Positions 1-10,144 of a stretch of 64,000 bases of DNA are shown here, piece after piece; the first letter of the stretch is position 1; the number at the start of each line of letters is the position of its first letter. Origin of the DNA: VRUE01 sp963753245 (lineage in GTDB: Bacteria; Actinomycetota; Thermoleophilia; Solirubrobacterales; 70-9). Under the pieces are notes generated by a model. It had not been told where the DNA came from. It saw nothing but the letters and a program-made list of their open reading frames with translations, and searched no databases. The DNA is taken from NCBI GenBank assembly GCA_963753245.1, contig CAVWBK010000008.1, positions 62,001 to 126,000 of the forward strand, in the 5' to 3' direction. A program made the translations under genes and the position numbers.

Positions 1-1
1 C

Positions 2-127
2 GCACCGAGCGAGGAAAAGATGAGCTCGCGCCACGTCGACTTGATCTGGCCAACCTGGAACATCCTCGACCTGACCCCCGCCGGCCGTGGCGGGCCCAGC
101 GAGGACCTCTCACAGCTCAGTAATTGA
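2..127 (+). CDS. C-terminal end of an unidentified protein, or a 35-aa small ORF
   Basis: An open frame enters from the window edge and ends at TGA 125-127. About 83% of its codons (counted by eye) end in G or C, as expected for real coding sequence in this genome. An ATG at 20, preceded by GAGGAA, could also start a 35-residue peptide. The sequence contains the aromatic stretch DLIWPTWNILDL. I do not recognise the family. The part before base 2 lies outside the window, so a choice between fragment and small gene is not possible here. Confidence 0.35.
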   Translation, partial: APSEEKMSSRHVDLIWPTWNILDLTPAGRGGPSEDLSQLSN

Positions 128-205
128 AGTTGCCTCTGGCGCCGCCTCGATGTGGAGCGCGAGGTGCGCCTTGACGAGGTGGCCTAAGCCTGCTGCCGGG
201 TCGAG

Positions 206-493
206 TCAGCCGATTGAGTCTGCCCAGTCGCGCAGCCGGCCCGAGAACTGCGGCGTGGCCGCGTCCACCTCGACCACCGCATCGGCCGGGACGTCGGCCT
301 TGCGAGCGGCGGCGAGGATCGCCTCAGGCGAGGGAGCCTCGTAGAGGCAGTAGGTTCGCCGCCGATCGGCACTCAGGAACGAGAACAACCAGCTGACTCC
401 CTCGTCGCCGTTGATCTCCTCGATCATCTCGACGTCATCCTCGCTGAGGTCGAGTTGCTCAGCGAAGCTGCGCTCGATCATGTAGAGGGGCAT
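206..493 (-). CDS. DUF4242 family protein
   Basis: A 95-residue protein beginning MPLYMIERSF, the usual opening of DUF4242 proteins. The typical core follows: the segment around WLFSFLSADRRRTYCLYEAP, then PEAILAAARKADVPADAVVEV. The family forms small ferredoxin-like alpha+beta domains; a nickel-binding member is known in Streptomyces, but a role here is not established. A start further upstream is possible, but the family alignment supports the ATG at 493. It lies 26 bases downstream of the disrupted LuxR-type regulator on the same strand, so the two may have shared a transcript. Confidence 0.8.
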   Translation of the reverse strand: MPLYMIERSFAEQLDLSEDDVEMIEEINGDEGVSWLFSFLSADRRRTYCLYEAPSPEAILAAARKADVPADAVVEVDAATPQFSGRLRDWADSIG

Positions 494-519
494 GCCGCGA
501 TGGTAGCGGGGATCCTCGC

Positions 520-3500
520 CTAAGCCGAGGCGAGCCCGTGCAGGTGTGCGTAGGAAGCCGCCTCGGTACGGTTCCCGCACTCGGTCTTGCGCAGGATGCT
601 GCGCACATGGTTGGCCGCGGTGTGTTCGCTGATTGACAGCTGCGTGCCGATCTCGCGATTGCTCAGTCCCCTGGCGACCAGCTCCAGGATCTGAGCCTCA
701 CGCGGGGAGAGCCCGTCGGGCAGACCACCGTCGGGCGCGGTCACACCTTGCGAGCGGACCTTGGCCGAGAAGTCCACCCATCCCAATCCGCTCGGCAAGA
801 CCGGCCGCCTCGCCGAGCAACGCCTCGGCCTGGGCGCGGGACCCGCGGCCCTGGCCGAGGAGGAAGCGGGCGTACTCGTAGGCGGTGTGGGCGACCCAGG
901 TCGAGGCGCCCATCCGCTTGTTCTCCGCGATTGCCCGCTCAAAGTGCTGCTCGGCCCGCTCGGTCTCTCCCAGCGTCGCTGCGAGCATGCCCAGGTAGCG
1001 GTCGGCGGCGCCATAGCAGGCGACCAGGTGGCCGATCATCACCGTGGCGCCGGCGAGGGCCTCCAGCTCGGGGTAGACGATCGCCGCCATCGCCTCATCG
1101 CCGAGCGCTGTGCTGGCGTCGGCGAGGTAGACGAGCGTCGCGAGCCAGAGGGAGGCGCGAAAGCCGTCGATGCCCTCCGCGGCGAGCCTCGCCAGCTCGC
1201 GCCTCGCCTCGCGCTCCATGCCGAGCTCGGCGAGCACGGCGACCAGGCCCGGACGCCAGGGCCCGGCGCGATCCGCCTGGCCGGCCAGGATCCTCACCGC
1301 CGGCGCCAGCTCGGCCAGCCGTCCCTGCTCGCGGCGGATGCCGAACATCTGGATCCCATAGATGGCCGACGCGTCGCGCCCGGTCAACAGCAGGCCCCAA
1401 TCGCGGGAGCGCGCCGCCCTCTCCTCGGCTGCGGCGAGGTCCCCGTCACAGAGAGCGATCGCGGACCCGTAGTGCTCGGCGACGTGGTTCATGAACGGCT
1501 GCGCGGTCCGCTCGGCCATCTCGAGCTGGGCGGCGACCTCCTTGCGGGCCGACTCGAGGTCGCCGAGGGCGACGAAAGTCGGCACCCGCCAGGCCATCGC
1601 CTCCGTGTAGATTTCGGCGTCCCCGAGCTCCTCGGCCAGATCCCTCGCCTCGGTCAGCATCGGCAGGATCTCCTCAAGCGGAGTCGTGCCGCGCGCCCAG
1701 TAGGAGCGCACCAGCACCTTTGCCAACCCGCTGGCATCCTCCCGGCCGCGGGCCAGCGCGACCGCGCTTTCGCGCACGATCGCCCCGCGCTCGCGCTCGC
1801 CCTGGAAGTCGAGCGCGCGGGCCAGGCCGGCCAACAGGCCCGTCCGCAGCTCACCGCTGTCGGGGCCCAGCGCCGCCAACGCCTCCTCGAGCAGGTCGAT
1901 CGCCTCGCGGCTCGCCAGCCCCGGGCGCCAGCAGGCCTCCTCGTAGCCGATCGCCGCCCGCGCGCGCAGCTCGGCCGCGTCCAGCTCCCGGGCCAGCTCC
2001 GTCGCCGAGCCGAACGCCTCCAGAGCGTCGGTCGCGTTCCCGGCCCGGTGACTCGCGGTGCCGAGCTCGAGCAGCGCCTCCGCCCGCTGGGTCTCGTCCT
2101 CGATGCCGATCTCGAGCGCGGATCTGAGGCGCTCCGCCGCTTCGTCGAAGGAAAGTGCGGCGCTCGCCGTGCGTGCCGCGCGCAGGTTGTAGTCAATCGC
2201 CCGCTCGGCGCCGCCGAAAGGCGCCGCGGCGCCGAAGTGGTGGGCAAGGTCCGCAAGGCTTCGGTCAGAGACCGGCCCGGCGCTCTCGAGTGCCTCCGCA
2301 ACGCGCAGATGAAGCTCCGCGCGGCGCAGGCGCGAGAGCCGGTCATAGAGCGCGCGCCGCACGATCTCGTGGGTGAAGCGCCAGGCCAGGCGCTTCGAGG
2401 GAAGCTCCTCGATCATCCCGCTTGCTACCGCCTGCTCGAGAGCGCCGAGCAGCTCTGCCTCTTCGAGATCGGCGGCACGGCCGGATCGCCTCGAACTCGA
2501 ACTCCGATCCAGATGCGGCGGCGAGCTCGAGCAGATCCGCCGTTTTCGGAGCCAGGCGTGAGAGCCGCTGGCTGACCAGCTCGCGGACGCTCTCCGGAGT
2601 CCCCAGCGCCGACAGCGGCTCGGTGACAGTGAGGCGACCGGCGGCGACCTCGACCGTCCCGGACTCGGCGAGGGCTCGCCACAGCTCACAGACGAGGAAC
2701 GCATTGCCGCCGGTGAGATCGCGGATCGTGGCCGCCAGCCGGTGAATCTCAGGCCCCGGGTCACTCTCGGCGGCCGCGGGCGACGAGGTCGGCGATCTCC
2801 GCCTCGGAGAGTCCAGAGAGACGCATCCGGACCACGTCCTCGGAGCGGCCGAGGTCAGCCAGGGTTTCGGAGAGCTCGCCCGAGACGTCGGCCTCGGTGC
2901 CGCGGAAGGTCACCAGCAGCAGCAGGTGGGCGTTCCAGGCCGAGCGCGCCAGATGCCGCAGGAGCAGGAGCGTGGGGCGATCGGCCCAGTGTCCATCCTC
3001 GAGCACCACCAACATCGGCCTGTCGCGGCTGATCCGGGCCAACAGGTCGGCGACCGCTGTGTGGAGCCGGTGGCGCTCCGTATCGGGATCGGCCGCGACC
3101 GGCTCCGGCAGCTCGCCGACCAGGGCGGGGAGGTCAGGCAACAGTCGGGTCAGCTCGCCGCCACCGGGGCCGATCGCAGCTCGCAGCTCATCGACCTCGG
3201 TCACCCGCACGAGGCGATCGAGTACCTCGACAAAGGGCCCGTAGGGCGTCTGCACGACCGCATCGCAGCCGCCGTAGAGGACAAGCGCTCCATCGGTCGC
3301 GGCCTGACCCGCGAACTCGCGCACCAGGCGGCTCTTGCCCGCGCCCGGCTCGCCGGCGAGCAGCGCCACCCTGCGGCCCTCACCCGCTGCCTCTGGGATC
3401 AGGCTCCGAAGCTTCTCCAACTCGGCTACGCGGCCGACGAATGGCGAGCTCGAAGTCGGGCGGAGCGAGCCCGGTAGCTCCGGGGTCTCAGCTTCCATGA

Positions 3501-3525
3501 CAGAAAGATAGTCAGTTTTGACCAT
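520..3525 (-). pseudogene. Large ATP-binding LuxR-family regulator broken by three frameshifts
   Basis: Read across frames this is a full-length regulator of about 1000 residues: an N-terminal AAA/NACHT-like ATPase (Walker A GEPGAGKS, Walker B region MLVVLEDGHWAD), a long TPR-like helical middle, and a C-terminal LuxR helix-turn-helix (LSPREAQILELVARGLSNRE). The frame changes near 2760, near 2480 and near 765-790. At the first site the reading ARGRRE-stop continues one frame over as AAAESDPGPEIHRL. At the second, FEAIRP passes to RAADLEEAELL. At the third, LAERIGM passes to the HTH segment. Three breaks in one gene suggest decay, but local sequencing error is not excluded. Such regulators often control neighbouring catabolic genes; divergent flavin oxidase genes lie next door. 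Confidence 0.8.
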
Positions 3526-3641
3526 TCCCCCCGGAGACCGGTGGGTCCGAGGGCCGGAATTGGGTCAGTTCAGGTCATGACAGGAGCAAACGAGCGTCCT
3601 AACCTCATCGAAACCGACTTATGACGAGACCAGGAGGAAAG

Positions 3642-5036
3642 ATGAACACCCCCGGCACCCTGCTAGAGAAGGCCCGCGCCGAGATGTCCGGATTCAAGGG
3701 AGGCCTTACCGGCCCAGAGGATCCCGGCTACGAGGAGGCCCGCAAGGTCTACAACGCGATGATCGACCGCCACCCGGCTCTGATCGCCACCTGTGCCGAT
3801 GCCGAGGACGTCGCCAAGGTCGTCACCTTCGCCCGCGACAACGGGATCCTGCTCGCGGTTCGCGGCGGCGGCCATAACGGCGGCGGTCTGGGGACCTGTG
3901 AGGACGGTGTCGTCCTCGATCTCTCAGGCCTGAAGGCGATCGAGGTCGACCCCGAGGCCCGGACGGCACGGGTCGGCGGCGGCTGCCTCTGGGGCGAAGT
4001 CGATGCCGCGACCAACGAGCACGGACTTGCCACCCCCAGCGGGATCATCTCAACCACCGGCGTGGGCGGTCTCACGCTCGGCGGCGGCCTCGGCCACCTG
4101 ACCCGCAGGTGCGGGCTGACGATCGACAACCTGATCGAGGCGGAGGTCGTGCTCGCCAGTGGCGAGCGGGTCCGCGCCGCGGCGGATGAGAACCCTGACC
4201 TGCATTGGGCGATCCGGGGCGGTGGCGGCAACTTCGGCGTCGTCACCTCGTTCCTCTTTCGCCTTCATGAGGTGGACACGATCGTCGGCGGTCCGACCTT
4301 CTGGCCGGTCGAGCAGGGCGCCGAGGTGCTGAGGGCCTATCGGGACTTCCTGCCCAACGCCCCCCGGGAGCTGAACGGCTTCTTCGCCTTCACCTCGGTT
4401 CCGCCGGCGCCGCCCTTCCCCGAGGAGCTTCACCTGCGCAAGGTCTGCGGCGTCGTCTGGTGCTACTCGGGGGATCCGAAGGATGCCGCCAAGGCGATGG
4501 CACCTCTGCTCGAGGCACTGCCGGAGCCCCTTTTGCACGCGCCCCAGGAGATGCCGCTACCAGCGCTGCAGAGCGCCTTTGACCCGGTCTATCCGGCCGG
4601 TGACCAGTGGTATTGGCGCGCCGACTTCGTCAAGGAGATCCCCGAGGACGCAATTGAGGCCCATGCCAAGTTCGGCGCCGCGATGCCGACCTGGAAATCG
4701 ACCATGCACCTCTACCCGATCGACGGCGCCGCCCACGATGTCGGCGCCGGCGACACTCCCTGGGCCTACCGCGACGCCCTCTGGGGCTCGGTCTTCGCGG
4801 GGGTCGATTCCGATCCGGCAAACGCGGATGAGATCCGCGACTGGTGCGTCGAGTACTTCGAGGCGCTACACCCCTATTCCGCCGGCGGCGCCTACGTCAA
4901 CATGATGATGGACGAGGGTCAGGATCGGGTGCGGGCGAGCTACGGCCCCAACTACGACCGTCTGGCAGAGATCAAGGGCAAATACGACCCAGCCAACCTC
5001 TTCCGCGTCAACCAGAACATCGAGCCGAATGGCTGA
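3642..5036 (+). CDS. FAD-linked oxidase, berberine-bridge-enzyme type
   Basis: A 464-residue flavin oxidoreductase with the FAD_binding_4 (PCMH) fold and a C-terminal BBE motif (YDPANLFRVNQNI). The segment VRGGGHNGGG supplies the histidine that carries covalent FAD in this family. The second, cysteinyl FAD bond of bicovalent members is not expected, because the matching segment reads GLATPSGIISTTGVGG with no cysteine. The start at 3642 is chosen over an in-frame ATG at 3621 because AGGAGG lies at 3632-3637. The substrate cannot be inferred; relatives oxidise sugars, alkaloids and polyketides. It overlaps the next gene by 8 bases (ATGGCTGA), so the two are probably translationally coupled and may act in one pathway. 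Confidence 0.88.
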   Translation: MNTPGTLLEKARAEMSGFKGGLTGPEDPGYEEARKVYNAMIDRHPALIATCADAEDVAKVVTFARDNGILLAVRGGGHNGGGLGTCEDGVVLDLSGLKAIEVDPEARTARVGGGCLWGEVDAATNEHGLATPSGIISTTGVGGLTLGGGLGHLTRRCGLTIDNLIEAEVVLASGERVRAAADENPDLHWAIRGGGGNFGVVTSFLFRLHEVDTIVGGPTFWPVEQGAEVLRAYRDFLPNAPRELNGFFAFTSVPPAPPFPEELHLRKVCGVVWCYSGDPKDAAKAMAPLLEALPEPLLHAPQEMPLPALQSAFDPVYPAGDQWYWRADFVKEIPEDAIEAHAKFGAAMPTWKSTMHLYPIDGAAHDVGAGDTPWAYRDALWGSVFAGVDSDPANADEIRDWCVEYFEALHPYSAGGAYVNMMMDEGQDRVRASYGPNYDRLAEIKGKYDPANLFRVNQNIEPNG

Positions 5037-6250
5037 GCGCGATTACGACGTTGTGGTCGTCGGCGGGAGCCTGGCCGGGTGCGCTGCGGCTCGCCTGCTC
5101 GCGCTGCAAGGGGCTCACGTCGCCGTCGTCGAGAAGCGCCGCGAGCTCGACGCCCACAAAGTCATCTGCACCCACAATATCCAGGCCGGTGCGCTGCCGG
5201 CGATCGAGCGCCTCGGGATCGGGCCGGCGATCCGCAAGGCCGGCGCCGTTCACGCCCAGAGCGACATCTGGACGCGCTACGGGTGGATACGCCCGCCTGA
5301 TCGAGGTCTGCGCAGCTTGAACCTGCGGCGCTCGGTCCTTGACCCGATCGTGCGCCGGCAGGCGATCGAGACTCCGGGCGTGGAGTACCTGCCCGGTCTC
5401 GCCGCGGTGGGACTTGAGGGCGATCAGCAGATCGAAGGCGTCCGCGTGTCGGGGCATGGGGACAAGGAGGAGAACCCTGCGGGCAAGGCTCGTGGTTGGC
5501 GCCGACGGGCGTGATTCCCAGGTGGCGCGGATGGCGCGAGTCTCAGGACGTATCCGACCCCACAAGCGCTTCTGTTATTTCTCCTATTTCAAAGACGTCT
5601 CGCTGCGCGATCCCGAGCGGGGGATGGTCTGGTTCAGCGACCCCGACTTGGCCTACGTCCACCCAAACGAGGAAGGCGTCTCGATGGTTGCGGTGATGCT
5701 GACCAAGCCACGCCTGGACGAGTTTCGCGGTGACCCGGAGCCGGCGGTTCGCGCACACTTTCGGAGTCTGGCGGATGCTCCAAGCCTCGACGACGCGCGC
5801 CCGGTCTCGAGATGGTTCGGAAAGCTCGAGATGCCGAGCACGATCCGCCCTGCCGCGGCGCGGGGGATGGTCTTTGTCGGCGACGCCGCCCAGGCATCCG
5901 ACCCGCTTTTCGGCGCCGGCTGCGGCTGGGCGTTCCAGTCGGCGGACTGGCTGGCCGAGGAAGTCGGCCCGGCTCTCCCACAGGGATCCGATCGGGAGCT
6001 GAACCGAGCCCTGGGCGCCTACGCACGGCGCCACCGCCGTGAGCTCGGCGCTCATCATTGGCTCATCTCCGACTACTCGAGCGGGCGCCGTTTCTCGCCG
6101 ATCGAGAAGCTCATCTACTCGACTGCGGCGCGCGACGCCGAGCTTGCCGGGCGGGTTGAGGACTTCGGCACCCGCTCGGTTGGCGGCATCGCCGGCACCC
6201 GCCGGATGATCTCCCGGGCTGCCTTGGTGCGGCTCGGGTTATCCGGCTGA
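5029..6250 (+). pseudogene. FAD-dependent monooxygenase/halogenase-like protein with one frameshift
   Basis: The first frame (5029 to about 5480) encodes a Rossmann dinucleotide fold, DYDVVVVGGSLAGCAAARLL, at the very N-terminus. The second frame carries the rest: RARLVVGADGRDS (the DG motif), then FVGDAAQASDPLFGAGCGWA (the GD motif) and a helical tail. One base-scale indel between about 5455 and 5495 separates them; a GGGG run at 5458-5461 is a possible site. Repaired, it would be a PHBH-type flavoprotein of about 400 residues, coupled to the oxidase upstream. Whether the break is biological or a sequencing error cannot be decided here. The last residues run to TGA at 6250. Confidence 0.8.
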
Positions 6251-6295
6251 GCCGACCGGGCGTGGCGCAGACCGCCGAGAGCTTCGGGCCTCAGG

Positions 6296-9205
6296 CTAAC
6301 CGGCGCCGCTCAGCCGACCGACGGCACGCATGGCCGCCCGGGAGCCGTCGGGGGCCGAGAACGAGACGCTCGCCTCGATTTTCGGCGGCAAGTGGCCCTG
6401 CAGCAGCCTGCGGCCCGTCGCGTTGAGCGGGACGGAGATCGTCATGGTCCCCAGGGCGGGAATGCTGCCACGGAGCTGCGCGGAGCCGATCGTCAGGGCT
6501 TTGCCAGCGCGGCTGGCCCGCGACCCCTTGAGGGCTGGAGTGATCGCTTTCAGCGTCACTGAGAGCGGCACGACCGGGAACGCGTTTGCGTTGTGGACTT
6601 TGAAGGAAATTCGGCCTTTGGACAGCAGGTGTAGTCCCCCGGCGAGCTTCACCGCGGCCTTGCCCTTGAGGAAGCCGGGTGGCTTCGGCGGGGGGTTGCT
6701 GCCGGTGGAAATCAGGTTCAAATCGACGGCGCCTGGGCGGTAGGAGGGCTGCCAGGCGGTGTTGGCGGGGGTACCGGTCGATGAGGAGCTGGCGAAGCTG
6801 CCCGCGACGCTCGGCGCGGTGAGGACGCCGGCGATCATCGTCGGCACGGCCGGCTGGTAGCCGCCCCCGCCGAGCGCGGCCAGGGCGCCCGAGAGGCTCA
6901 CTGTGCCACTCACGGCGAGCGTGTCGTGCTGGGCCGCCCCCGTGCCGTTGACGTGCACCGCCAGAGTGCCCCCGAGCTGCTGGGTGTAGTCGCCTTCGAT
7001 TTTGAGCGTGCCCGGCGTGCCGTCCTCGGCGCCGGGAGAGACGCTCGCACCGGGATTGACGACGTCGCCGATGATCGTGCCCGGCCCCTGCAGCGAGCCG
7101 CCGTCCAACTCGATCGGGCCGATGTTGCCCTGCCCGTCGTCGCTAGTCAGCGTGCCACCGAGGACCGTCGCGGCGGAACCGGTCTGGCTGAAGCCGAGCG
7201 GCACCCTCAGCACCGCGCTCGGCGGCACCGCCACCCGGCCCAGTTGTGAAAGCGGAGCTTCGATCGCCACCGCTCCCTGCGCGCTCAGCGAGCCGGTTGG
7301 GTCGACGATCACTCCGTCGTCGTCGCTGCTGTTGCGGGTGAAGCCGCCGGGCGCCGCGATCGTCGTCGGCCCGTCGACGCTGACCGCGTCGCCGTTCTGG
7401 TCAGAGCCGATCGTCACCGGAGCGGCGATCTGGGTCGGCGAGGCGAGGGTGAGCGAGGTCGGATTGCGGCTCGGGACCTGAGAGTCGAGGCTCTCCTCGT
7501 CGAGATAGTGCCGTTCGCCGGCGACCACGTTGGTCTGCAGCTTGTTGTCGGTCAGCAGCGAGCCTTCGATGCCGCCGTCAGCCCAGCGCAGGTCCCCTTC
7601 TCCGGTCTGGGCGGCGTTGAGGACGCCGTCGAAGAGCTGTCCTTCTGAGTTGACCGTGCCGGCGTGCAACTCCGCGCCTTCGCCGTCGATGCTCAACACC
7701 GAGCCGTTTCTCAGCGTGGTCGTGCCGACGACGTGCGCCAAGCCCTGTTCGCCGAGGCGTAGGGTGCCGCCGCCGCCGAAGATGCCGCCTTCGGCCAGCG
7801 TCGCCCGGCCGTCGCCCTGCACCAGCAGGGTGCGCCCGGCGCCGATCTCGAGATCGCCGTTGTTGAGGAAGCTGAGCTGGTTCATGGCGACGGTCGTCGT
7901 CGGTGGTGGCGCCGGGATCGCCGGCTGCTGGGCGAGGATTTCAAGCTTGCCTTCCGGCGTGTTGTCGAGCGCGCCGGGGCCGCATGCGCTGCTGTTGCAA
8001 TCCAGCTCGGCTCCGGCGTGGACCTTCATCGTCCCCCAGTTCTCGAGCCGCGCCGGTTCGCCGTCGACCAGCAGCTCGCCCTGTTGGACGTCCATCGAAC
8101 CTTCGTTTCGCAACAGTGTGCCTGCTTCGTTGACCAGCTCGTGGGTGCCGGTGCTGTCGAGCACCGTCTGGAAGCCCGGCGCCAGGGTCAGCTGGCCCTC
8201 GAAGGACCCCGACTGCCACTCGAGCGCCCCTTCCCCGTGGAGCTGCCCGATCGCGCCGGCGGGCTCGCCGGTGAAGGCGTGCCGGCCGTCGGTCAGGGTC
8301 GAATCGCCCTGCATGCTGAGCAGCGCGTCTTTGCCGACCCCGACGCTGCCGTCGACGAGCAGCTGCGCCAGGTTCGTGAAGTCGATGATCCCACCCGCGG
8401 AGCTCGACTTGACTTCCGAACCGCCCTTCCAGCGCGAGAAGGAGAGCCCCGGCAGGGTCCAGGAGTTGCCGTCAAGGTCGACCAGCGCGTGCGGCCCGAG
8501 GTTCAGGTCCAGCTGCGGGCTTTCCACGTCACCGGCCAGCATCAGGCCGCTGTTGATCTCGAACTTCGCGTTGTCGTCTCCCTCGCTCGCTCCGTTGCTG
8601 GAGATGCTCGCATTTTCGCCGAGCACGCTGCCGACCCCGCCGCCGATTTCGGCAAGGCCGTTGGCGACCAGCGTTGCGGATTTGTCAGAGAGCGTCAGAT
8701 CGGTGCCGCCTTCGACATCGAGTGAGCCGTTCGAGGTGATCGTGCCTTGGGAGAGGCCCAGCTTGTGGGACAGCGATGCTTCGCCGGCGACGGTGAAGCT
8801 GCCTTCCAGTTCGCTCGCCGCCTTCGTCTTTTCGCCGCCTTCCCAATTGAGGTCGCCTTCGATCGTCAGGTTCGAGCTGGTCAGGAAGGCATCGGACCCC
8901 TCGACAGTCAGTTCGCAGACGCTGCCGCTCGCCCCTTCGACCTCCGCCTCGTGGGCTTCGTTGCCCTGGATCGTCGCCGCGTCGCCCTCCTTCGGGGGCG
9001 CTTCCTCTTCGGGGCTCCAGTTTTTCGCATCGTTCCAGTTGTGGCCATCGCCTTCGCCGGTCCAGGTGAACGAGTTGGCCGGCGAGCAGCCACCGATGCT
9101 GATTGGGAGCGCCCAGGCGTAGCCGAAGCAGAAAACCAGCGCCCCAAAAACTGCGAGCGCGGCGATCAGGAGCAGGCGGGAGTTGGCTCTCGCGGGCAGG
9201 TGCAT
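6296..9205 (-). CDS. Large secreted beta-helix-like repeat protein
   Basis: A 969-residue protein with an N-terminal hydrophobic signal (LLLIAALAVFGALVFCFGYA). Right after it comes FTWTGEGDGHNWNDAKNWSP, the GDGxW...NW signature seen at the start of many autotransporter-passenger-like beta-helix proteins. The middle is a long run of G/N/D/L-rich repeats with imperfect SNGSLDVEGGTDL or VLRNEGSMDVQQGEL-type strands, typical of right-handed beta-helices. The end holds an immunoglobulin-like region and a short basic stretch. There is no LPXTG motif and no autotransporter beta-barrel, so how it is retained is unknown. The start at 9205 has only a weak ribosome site. A role in surface adhesion is a guess. 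It stands alone on the minus strand, convergent with the flavin genes. Confidence 0.75.
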   Translation of the reverse strand: MHLPARANSRLLLIAALAVFGALVFCFGYAWALPISIGGCSPANSFTWTGEGDGHNWNDAKNWSPEEEAPPKEGDAATIQGNEAHEAEVEGASGSVCELTVEGSDAFLTSSNLTIEGDLNWEGGEKTKAASELEGSFTVAGEASLSHKLGLSQGTITSNGSLDVEGGTDLTLSDKSATLVANGLAEIGGGVGSVLGENASISSNGASEGDDNAKFEINSGLMLAGDVESPQLDLNLGPHALVDLDGNSWTLPGLSFSRWKGGSEVKSSSAGGIIDFTNLAQLLVDGSVGVGKDALLSMQGDSTLTDGRHAFTGEPAGAIGQLHGEGALEWQSGSFEGQLTLAPGFQTVLDSTGTHELVNEAGTLLRNEGSMDVQQGELLVDGEPARLENWGTMKVHAGAELDCNSSACGPGALDNTPEGKLEILAQQPAIPAPPPTTTVAMNQLSFLNNGDLEIGAGRTLLVQGDGRATLAEGGIFGGGGTLRLGEQGLAHVVGTTTLRNGSVLSIDGEGAELHAGTVNSEGQLFDGVLNAAQTGEGDLRWADGGIEGSLLTDNKLQTNVVAGERHYLDEESLDSQVPSRNPTSLTLASPTQIAAPVTIGSDQNGDAVSVDGPTTIAAPGGFTRNSSDDDGVIVDPTGSLSAQGAVAIEAPLSQLGRVAVPPSAVLRVPLGFSQTGSAATVLGGTLTSDDGQGNIGPIELDGGSLQGPGTIIGDVVNPGASVSPGAEDGTPGTLKIEGDYTQQLGGTLAVHVNGTGAAQHDTLAVSGTVSLSGALAALGGGGYQPAVPTMIAGVLTAPSVAGSFASSSSTGTPANTAWQPSYRPGAVDLNLISTGSNPPPKPPGFLKGKAAVKLAGGLHLLSKGRISFKVHNANAFPVVPLSVTLKAITPALKGSRASRAGKALTIGSAQLRGSIPALGTMTISVPLNATGRRLLQGHLPPKIEASVSFSAPDGSRAAMRAVGRLSGAG

Positions 9206-9313
9206 CCCAGGTCGAAGGCTACCTTTTCACGGCGAATTTGGCGAGGTCCGATCGCGGCACCGGGCCCAGCGAGAGCAGCGGCAAGGCCTTCACGAGGATG
9301 GCCGGGCACCTGT

Positions 9314-9337
9314 GAGGGCGAGCCGGCTCGGGCCCTC
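9314..9337. repeat. GC-rich inverted repeat
   Basis: A perfect 12-bp palindrome (CGAGCCGGCTCG, 9319-9330) flanked by GAGGG and CCCTC, which extend the stem with a 2-base bulge. It lies about 90 bases beyond the stop of the minus-strand VOC gene. It could end that transcript, but no T-run follows on either strand. Confidence 0.4.
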
Positions 9338-9428
9338 CCAGCCGCAGGTCATAATCGTAATCACTCGCGGGAACAGAGGAGTGGCGAACCGAACTTCGAT
9401 CGATTCCCGATCCTACTTCCGGTCGCGC

Positions 9429-9872
9429 TCACTGCTGGGAGTCGATCAACCGTGGGTTGTAGAGGATCTCCCACAGATGGCCGTCGAGGTCGCGAAAGTA
9501 GCCGGAGTAGATCCCCCACGGACGGTCATGGGGTCGATCGGGGAGAGTGGCCCCGGCCGCTTCAGCCTGGGCGAGCAGGGCGTCAACTTCGGCCTTGCTT
9601 GCCACCGCGTGCCCGATGCTGAACTCGCCGGTCTTCGCCGGACCGAGTGGGACCTTGGCATCCTTCGCCAGCTCGGTGCGGGGATAGAGCGAGAGGATCA
9701 GTCCGGACCCCAACTCGAACAACGCGATGGCACCTGCCGGGCTGAGATCGTCGCCGACGAACTCGGTCGCGATGATCCCACCCGACTCCAATCCCAGGCC
9801 GTCGCGGTAGAAGTCAAGCGAACGCTGTAGATCAGAGACAGCGAGGGTGATTACGTCGATGTGGGCTTCCAC
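9429..9872 (-). CDS. VOC family (glyoxalase/bleomycin-resistance fold) protein
   Basis: A 147-residue single-module vicinal-oxygen-chelate protein. It opens with IDVITLAVSDLQRSLDFYRD, the first beta-alpha-beta unit. It closes with WGIYSGYFRDLDGHLWEIL, the second unit with its metal-site glutamate (WEI) and the conserved DxDGH turn. Its length matches family members such as YaeR/PhnB-like proteins. The reaction cannot be assigned from sequence. It is read as a single gene on the minus strand, with a GC-rich inverted repeat downstream. Confidence 0.88.
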   Translation of the reverse strand: MEAHIDVITLAVSDLQRSLDFYRDGLGLESGGIIATEFVGDDLSPAGAIALFELGSGLILSLYPRTELAKDAKVPLGPAKTGEFSIGHAVASKAEVDALLAQAEAAGATLPDRPHDRPWGIYSGYFRDLDGHLWEILYNPRLIDSQQ

Positions 9873-10144
9873 TTTCTGTCTCCTCTTGCTCTGACGGCTC
9901 CATTTCTTGCCGGTCGGGTCGTTGGTCGCGAACTATTAGCTTCAGCAGCTCCCAATGCCTATACCCAGCCCTCCCTCTCACCGCACTCAGCCTCCTTGGT
10001 CGAGACAGGTTCATGTACTGGCGCTGCGATCTCCGCCGAATCTGAAAGCGCCGTGCTGACGCTCGGGTGGCGAGGCAGGATCCGCAACCTCCAGCGCCAG
10101 GCCGGACTTCACCCAGAGCCCGGGCTCGGAGGTATGGTGGCCAG

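Noticed and set aside
761..2575. Long 604-codon open frame on the plus strand
   Set aside because: It is antisense to the LuxR-type regulator, with no start context and no family. Long mirror frames are common at this GC content.
7530..9122. 530-codon plus-strand frame rich in Ser and Pro
   Set aside because: It is antisense to the secreted beta-helix-like gene, whose signal peptide and motifs are convincing.
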